DNA of 9,452 nucleotides from Clostridia bacterium (GTDB lineage: Bacteria; Bacillota; Clostridia; Christensenellales; Aristaeellaceae). Below, one piece after another: positions 6,012-9,452 of the stretch; the stretch's first letter is position 1; each line of letters opens with the position of its first letter. The notes under the pieces are model-generated. The model was not told where the DNA came from and did no database searches. It saw only the letters and a program-made list of their open reading frames with translations. A program made the position numbers and the translations under genes. The stretch lies in the NCBI GenBank assembly GCA_030526935.1, contig JAUNBY010000098.1:1-9452 (forward strand), given 5' to 3'.

Positions 6012-7076
6012 TTAATCTCCAAATACGATTCCGATATTTCGCGCGGTCTTGACCAGGCGATGATCGACGGGGACGAACTTGGTCTTGCCCGCGACCTGCT
6101 TGAGCGGGTTATCGACTATGTCGCCGCCGTGCAGACCGACGGTGACGCCGTATTTGCCGTCGCGTATAAGCTCGGCGGCTCTTACGCCGAACTCGGTCGC
6201 GAGCACGCGGTCGTAGGAGGACGGGCTTCCGCCGCGCTGTATGTGTCCGGGGACGACGGCGCGGGCTTCCAGACCAGTGCGCTTTTCAAGCTCCTCGGCG
6301 ATGCGGCGCGAGACCGTTCTGTAGGGCGAGTCGTTCGCGCGCTCTTTTTTCTTCTGAGAGGCTTCCTGTTTGGAGATCGCGCCCTCTGACACGGCGATAA
6401 TCGAGAAATTCTTTTTATTGCGCCCGCGCGCCTCTACCGCTGCGACTATATTGTCCATGTCGTAGGGGATTTCGGGGATTATAACGACGTCGGCTCCGCC
6501 CGCGATGCCCGCCTGAAGGGTGAGCCATCCGGCCTTGTTTCCCATGAGTTCTATGACCATTATCCGCCCGTGGCTGTCGGCGGTGGTATGAAGCCTGTCG
6601 ATCATATCAGTCGCGGTGGCGGCGGCGGTATGAAAGCCGAAGGTGGTGTCGGTGCCCCAGATGTCGTTGTCTATGGTCTTGGGAAGGCCTATGACGTTCA
6701 GTCCTTCTTCGCTTAGAAGGTTGGCGGTTTTGTGCGTCCCGTTGCCCCCGAGGGTGACGAGACAATCGAGCCTGAGCCATTTATAGGTGTCCTTCATGGC
6801 GGCGACCTTATCCACGTTGTCGTCGCCTATGACCTTCATGTCCCTGTAAGGCGTGCGCGAAGTGCCCAAAATGGTTCCGCCCCTCGTGAGTATTCCCGAG
6901 AAATCGCGCTTTGACAATTCCTGATACTGGCCCTCTATAAGACCGCCGAAGCCGTCCGCGAAGCCAACGATCTCCGCGTCGAAAAGCTCGTATGAGGCGC
7001 GCGCGACGCCGCGAATGCAGGCGTTCAGCCCCGGGCAATCCCCGCCTGCCGTCAATATACCTATTCTGCGCTTCAT
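6012..7076 (-). CDS. pfkA: 6-phosphofructokinase (mixed-signature clostridial type)
   Basis: It phosphorylates fructose 6-phosphate to fructose 1,6-bisphosphate in glycolysis. The 354-residue protein carries GILTAGGDCPGLNACIRG (6-23), LGGNGTHKTA (109-118), PKTIDND (132-138, with catalytic base D136), MGN at 178-180 where E. coli has MGR, and PGHIQRGGSP (276-285). The phosphoryl-donor positions are mixed: G113 matches the glycine typical of ATP enzymes, while K133 matches the lysine typical of PPi enzymes. The usual GGDG aspartate, a magnesium ligand, is N112. I recall GGNGT as a recurring variant in clostridial homologues, so it may be ancestral there. The donor cannot be decided from sequence. 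GGAGG (complement of 7086-7090) is 9 nt before the ATG. It is the first gene of a four-gene operon. Confidence 0.93.
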   Translation of the reverse strand: MKRRIGILTAGGDCPGLNACIRGVARASYELFDAEIVGFADGFGGLIEGQYQELSKRDFSGILTRGGTILGTSRTPYRDMKVIGDDNVDKVAAMKDTYKWLRLDCLVTLGGNGTHKTANLLSEEGLNVIGLPKTIDNDIWGTDTTFGFHTAAATATDMIDRLHTTADSHGRIMVIELMGNKAGWLTLQAGIAGGADVVIIPEIPYDMDNIVAAVEARGRNKKNFSIIAVSEGAISKQEASQKKKERANDSPYRTVSRRIAEELEKRTGLEARAVVPGHIQRGGSPSSYDRVLATEFGVRAAELIRDGKYGVTVGLHGGDIVDNPLKQVAGKTKFVPVDHRLVKTARNIGIVFGD

Positions 7077-7106
7077 AATATGTCGCCTCCACTGTATTTT
7101 TCTACC

Positions 7107-7136
7107 ATTGTATCACATATAAACGCCCGTTGTACA
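7107..7136 (-). promoter_or_regulatory. Promoter for the phosphofructokinase operon
   Basis: Read on the minus strand, TGATACAAT (complement of 7107-7115) is an extended -10 with TACAAT. TGTACA (7131-7136) stands 18 nt upstream as a moderate -35 matching four of six consensus bases. Transcription would start near 7100, giving a leader of about 24 nt that includes the GGAGG ribosome site. Confidence 0.6.
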
Positions 7137-7185
7137 TTAAGTTTGATGGAATACCGGCGGGAGGAGCGCCGCAGGGCGATGACAG

Positions 7186-7222
7186 CGAAAACGCGCGACG
7201 CTACGTGAATGTAGCGTCGCGC
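7186..7222 (-). terminator. Intrinsic terminator after the QueD-like gene
   Basis: GCGCGACGCTAC (7193-7204) pairs perfectly with GTAGCGTCGCGC (7211-7222): a 12-bp GC-rich stem with a 6-nt loop. On the minus strand the stem is followed by GTTTTCGC, a short T-run (7188-7191). It begins 16 nt beyond the QueD-like stop codon and separates that unit from the phosphofructokinase promoter. The stem is strong and the T-run short. Confidence 0.75.
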
Positions 7223-7238
7223 AGGCGGGCGGAGTCGA

Positions 7239-7802
7239 TTACTTTCTATATCCGCATTTCGGGCAGATGCCTTTTTCGTTGAGCGCTATGCCGCAAAGCG
7301 GGCAGCGGTCGATGTCATTTTGGGGCTTGAATTCTTCGCTCGCGCCGTTGACGCCGCTTGTGAAGGTGATTTTAGCGATGTTGAGCTTATCCTTGAGCAG
7401 ATCGTACACGATTTTTATCATGCCCTCTACCGTCATGGTCTCCTTAGTGACGACGAGGCGGCACTGCGGGTAAGCGGTCGCGAGTTCGGTTTTGAAGGCG
7501 GGGCCTTTCATCGTATTTTGCGGCGAGCCGTCCTTGATTCCCTGCTTTTCGTAAACGTCCAGCACCGCGGGGAGCAGCGGATCGTCTTGCCTGAGGATCA
7601 GCGCGTGGTCGAAGTTCTGCAAAACTTCCCAGGCGATCTTCTTCACTTCGTTGCAGGGGAACACCATGTTTACGCCGTCGACGATAGTGTCTTCAACCTC
7701 GATGGTCAAAATGCCGGTGTGCCCGTGCAGATACTGCGCCTCGCCCTTGAACCCGTAAAACCTGTGGGCGTACTGAAGATCCAATGTAGTAAAGCTTCTC
7801 AT
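7239..7802 (-). CDS. QueD/6-pyruvoyl-tetrahydropterin synthase-like protein with C-terminal zinc ribbon
   Basis: This 187-residue protein has the tunnelling-fold core of the 6-pyruvoyl/6-carboxy-tetrahydropterin synthases. The three zinc-binding histidines are H13 in QYAHRF and H26/H28 in LHGHTG, and the D-H pair is D65/H66 in NFDHALIL. In the true enzymes a cysteine lies four residues before the first His of HGH (CGRLHGH in E. coli QueD); here that position is A22 in AQYLHGH. The glutamate of the late VKET motif also seems replaced (near TSGVNG, 148-153). The C-terminus adds CPLCG...CPKCG (167-184), a zinc ribbon absent from standard QueD of about 120 residues. I think this is a distinct clostridial subfamily, often named QueD, whose reaction may differ from queuosine synthesis. 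No que genes are nearby. AGGAGG is 10 nt before the ATG. Confidence 0.8.
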   Translation of the reverse strand: MRSFTTLDLQYAHRFYGFKGEAQYLHGHTGILTIEVEDTIVDGVNMVFPCNEVKKIAWEVLQNFDHALILRQDDPLLPAVLDVYEKQGIKDGSPQNTMKGPAFKTELATAYPQCRLVVTKETMTVEGMIKIVYDLLKDKLNIAKITFTSGVNGASEEFKPQNDIDRCPLCGIALNEKGICPKCGYRK

Positions 7803-7822
7803 TGATTAATTCCCTCCTTATT

Positions 7823-7899
7823 CCGTATTTAGCTTATGTGCTTATGTTTTATGTATAACCCAAAAAGGCCGTCGCTAAACAGCAAACGGCCAAATACGG
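7823..7899 (-). repeat. Leader region with inverted and tandem repeats upstream of the QueD-like gene
   Basis: CCGTATTT (7823-7830) is an exact inverted copy of AAATACGG (7892-7899). Between them are a perfect tandem pair of GCTTATGT (7832-7839 and 7840-7847) and the terminator hairpin of the preceding gene. The right arm sits 11 nt upstream of the ribosome site of the QueD-like gene as read on the minus strand. The tandem pair could be an operator or a replication-slippage product. I could not define a convincing promoter for the QueD-like gene here. Confidence 0.4.
7862..7891 (-). terminator. Intrinsic terminator after the TIGR04086 gene
   Basis: GGCCGT (7867-7872) and ACGGCC (7886-7891) form a GC-rich stem, extended inside by GCT/AGC pairing around AAAC. 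On the minus strand it is followed directly by TTTTT (7862-7866). It begins 20 nt beyond the stop codon of the TIGR04086 membrane protein and closes the ppk2 unit. Confidence 0.8.
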
Positions 7900-7911
7900 A
7901 TGATGCGATTA

Positions 7912-8334
7912 TCAGGAACGAGCCGCGGATTTGCCCGGGCGGGTTTTCTGTCTCGGGCGAAGGTTGGCCACGAGCGCCCCCGAAAAGGCGCCGATAAGCG
8001 CGCCGAGCGCAAATTCGCAGGTCAAAAGCAGGCTTGACGGGGCTTCGCCTCCGAGAAGGCAGTAAAGGGCGTATCCCGCGACCATATATAAAAGCCCCGT
8101 CGCCGCGCCCTTCGCGAACCCCTTATCTCCGCCCCTCCCGACGCACACCCGGCAGCCGGCGAGTATTGCCAGTATCTTTATCAGCTGGTTTATCGAGGTT
8201 ATCATGGCGTCGGATATATCAAACTGAACTATCGCCGCCGCCAACAGCGCCATCAGCGCTATGGTCGCGACGAGCGCGACCAGTACGCCCGAGAGTATGG
8301 ACGCGATTATCGCGCCGCGGCTGCCGAAATCCAC
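7912..8334 (-). CDS. TIGR04086/YrzE-family four-helix membrane protein
   Basis: A 140-residue protein with four hydrophobic segments at about residues 9-36, 44-62, 75-94 and 102-124. The loop between helices 2 and 3 reads CVGRGGDKGFAKGAATGLLY, the Gly-rich turn typical of the TIGR04086 group. This group is found across Firmicutes and has no established function. The tail from 126 on is basic and probably cytoplasmic. The start is GTG at 8334 with AAAGGGG 7 nt upstream; no in-frame ATG gives all four helices. It lies 51 nt after ppk2 with no terminator between, so it is probably in the same transcript, and it ends at the terminator at 7862-7891. Confidence 0.75.
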   Translation of the reverse strand: MDFGSRGAIIASILSGVLVALVATIALMALLAAAIVQFDISDAMITSINQLIKILAILAGCRVCVGRGGDKGFAKGAATGLLYMVAGYALYCLLGGEAPSSLLLTCEFALGALIGAFSGALVANLRPRQKTRPGKSAARS

Positions 8335-8385
8335 TTAACCACCCCTTTCGCGATAATATACGCGAGGGATAGGAGGTTTATGACT

Positions 8386-9249
8386 TTACGCCTCCTCGAG
8401 CGCCTTTCTATATTCGTCTATGAGCGATATGGCGGACGGGTCGGGTTCGGGATATTGCGGGTCGATGTTTTTGAGGGCGTCGAGTATGGCTTCGCTGGCC
8501 AGATACCTGCAAAGCCACTTGTTGTCGGCGGGAAGGACATACCAGGGGCAATGCCCGGTGGCGGTCCGGTTTATGGCGTATTCATAGGCGGCCATGTAAT
8601 CGTCCCACCTGGCGCGGGAAGCGAGGTCGTCGGGGCTGAACTTCCAGTTCTTGCGCGGCTGATCGAGGCGCTCGAGAAGGCGCTTTTTCTGCTCGTCTCT
8701 CGATATGTTCAAAAACAGCTTGACAACGCGTATGCCGTTTTCGAACAGGTATTGCTCAAAATTCCGTATCTGCTCAAGCCTCTTATCGATTATTTCGTCT
8801 CCGAGGCAGCGCTCGGGCATGTTGAACTTTTCATAGAGCTTTTCGACACCTACGGTTACGGCGTCCTCATAATGAGAGCGATTGAATATCGAAATCATCC
8901 CTCTTTCGGGAAGGCATTTTGTGACGCGCCAGAGGTAGTCGCGCCGCAATTCTTCGCCGGCCGGAGCCTTGAACGAATACACCCTCACGCCCTGGGGATT
9001 AAGGCCGGAAAAAAGCCGCCTTATGAGCGAATCCTTGCCCGATGCGTCCATGCCCTGCAACAGCACTATCAGCCCTTCCTTGCCCGATGCGTAGAGCCTT
9101 TGCTGCAATTCGGACATGCGCTCGATATTTTCCTCGGTGCGCATGATAAGTTCGTCCTTCATCTTCCGGGCCATTTCATCTGCCTGAGCGGGAGCCTCCT
9201 TTATAATCAATGAACGCTTGGAGTTATATCGATAGTCCTTCGGCTTCAT
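8386..9249 (-). CDS. ppk2: PPK2-family polyphosphate:nucleotide phosphotransferase
   Basis: PPK2 enzymes transfer phosphate between polyphosphate and nucleoside mono- or diphosphates. The 287-residue single-domain protein has Walker A GMDASGKD (66-73), FKAPAGEELRRDYLWR (93-108), Walker B region ISIFNRSHYED (119-129), a lid segment RLDQPRKNWKFSPDDL (194-209), and PWYVLPADNKW (235-245). The KAPxGEEL and FNRSHYED wording is closest to the class III-like members that accept AMP and ADP, but the class cannot be settled by eye. The start at 9249 is chosen over an in-frame ATG at 9282, because the -10 box at 9288-9293 would place the transcript start at about 9281, inside that longer frame. GAGGGAGAG lies just upstream of the chosen ATG. 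Confidence 0.93.
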   Translation of the reverse strand: MKPKDYRYNSKRSLIIKEAPAQADEMARKMKDELIMRTEENIERMSELQQRLYASGKEGLIVLLQGMDASGKDSLIRRLFSGLNPQGVRVYSFKAPAGEELRRDYLWRVTKCLPERGMISIFNRSHYEDAVTVGVEKLYEKFNMPERCLGDEIIDKRLEQIRNFEQYLFENGIRVVKLFLNISRDEQKKRLLERLDQPRKNWKFSPDDLASRARWDDYMAAYEYAINRTATGHCPWYVLPADNKWLCRYLASEAILDALKNIDPQYPEPDPSAISLIDEYRKALEEA

Positions 9250-9287
9250 GAACTCTCCCTCTTTCGTTTGATTGATGTGCATAGCTC

Positions 9288-9317
9288 ATTATAGCAGATG
9301 CCATCGCGCCATGGCAA
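9288..9317 (-). promoter_or_regulatory. Promoter for ppk2
   Basis: On the minus strand TGCTATAAT (complement of 9288-9296) is a perfect TATAAT with extended TGn. TTGCCA (complement of 9312-9317) is the -35, matching five of six consensus bases, with an 18-nt spacer. Transcription should start near 9281. This supports the ppk2 start at 9249. Confidence 0.75.
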
Positions 9318-9383
9318 GCGATTTGACTGCAATTGGCGCTGGCGGAAAAAAGTGGGTTATCGATCAATGTTTCATGGCGACGA

Positions 9384-9418
9384 CGCCCGTAGGGGAGCGC
9401 ATTGCGCGCCCGCCCGTA
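9384..9418. repeat. Palindromic repeat-like block at the right edge
   Basis: Two direct copies of CGCCCGTA (9384-9391 and 9411-9418) flank and partly overlap an imperfect inverted repeat, GGGAGCGC ATT GCGCGCCC (9393-9411), with one A/G mismatch. It lies in the non-coding stretch upstream of ppk2. It resembles the short palindromic GC-rich elements scattered between genes in many gut clostridial genomes. With only one copy in view, dispersal cannot be shown here. Confidence 0.4.
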
Positions 9419-9452
9419 TGTCATTAGCGCGGCTTGCGGCCGACAGCGGGCG

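Noticed and set aside
7320..7805. Plus-strand open frame opposite the QueD-like gene
   Set aside because: It is a shadow frame without a ribosome site or motifs.
8348..8367. TCGCG...CGCGA inverted repeat between ppk2 and the TIGR04086 gene
   Set aside because: It is a 5-bp stem with an AT-rich loop and no T-run; not enough for a terminator or operator call.
8380..9213. Plus-strand open frame of 277 codons opposite ppk2, with AGGAGG at 8371-8376 just before its ATG
   Set aside because: The ribosome-like site is only 3 nt from the ATG, the protein has no recognisable features, and the other strand encodes a clear PPK2 enzyme with its own promoter.
9250..9282. Upstream ATG start for ppk2 (11 extra residues)
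   Set aside because: The extended -10 at 9288-9296 places the transcript start at about 9281, so this ATG would be at the very 5' end without a ribosome site.
9224..9424. Minus-strand frame of 66 codons overlapping the ppk2 promoter and repeat block
   Set aside because: It covers regulatory and repeat sequence, has no ribosome site and no recognisable motif.
9367..9452. Plus-strand frame from ATG at 9367 open to the window edge
   Set aside because: There is no ribosome site, and it runs through the palindromic repeat-like block; the peptide (Arg/Ala-rich) looks like translated GC-rich spacer.

Overview
The window looks like chromosomal DNA of a fairly GC-rich, Gram-positive, clostridia-type Firmicute. 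Several signs agree: strong AGGAGG-type ribosome sites before almost every gene, a small protein resembling the DNA-binding half of Spo0A, a TIGR04086/YrzE-type membrane protein, a clostridial-style phosphofructokinase with GGNGT and PKTIDND motifs, and an asd-dapA pair. The exact lineage cannot be fixed from the sequence. A distinctive trait is heavy use of the Ile codon ATA despite otherwise GC-rich third positions. I see no phage, IS, CRISPR, rRNA or tRNA signal. This is housekeeping DNA with a few odd proteins in it.

Layout. Positions 1-3333 read on the plus strand: a possible tail of an upstream gene (1-96), trmL (tRNA wobble methyltransferase), a one-helix membrane protein of unknown role, asd and dapA (the steps that lead aspartate into lysine, peptidoglycan precursors and spore dipicolinate). 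A separate promoter then drives the small Spo0A-like protein. From 3413 to 9249 everything reads on the minus strand and converges on the first block at a hairpin at 3383-3406.

The minus block holds three transcription units. In transcription order the first is ppk2 (polyphosphate-dependent nucleotide kinase) followed by a TIGR04086 membrane protein, closed by a terminator at 7862-7891. The second is a QueD-like protein with a C-terminal zinc ribbon, closed by a hairpin at 7186-7222. The third starts from a promoter near 7107-7136 and carries four tightly packed genes: 6-phosphofructokinase, an ABC-ATPase-like protein that has lost its catalytic motifs, a membrane protein that looks like a GldF-type permease joined to a short GldG-type extracytoplasmic domain, and an EamA/DMT exporter. 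The last three junctions are a 2-nt gap, a 32-nt overlap and an 11-nt overlap, so the genes are probably translationally coupled.

The best candidate for something undescribed is the ATPase-like/permease pair (4278-6009). It has intact reading frames and good ribosome sites, and the ABC fold can still be traced, but Walker A, Walker B, signature and H-loop residues are all missing. The QueD-like protein is a second case: it keeps the metal histidines but lacks the family's catalytic cysteine and has gained a zinc ribbon. Smaller points are a hairpin that could hide the dapA ribosome site, a solo Spo0A effector-like domain with its own strong promoter, and a palindromic repeat-like block at the right edge.
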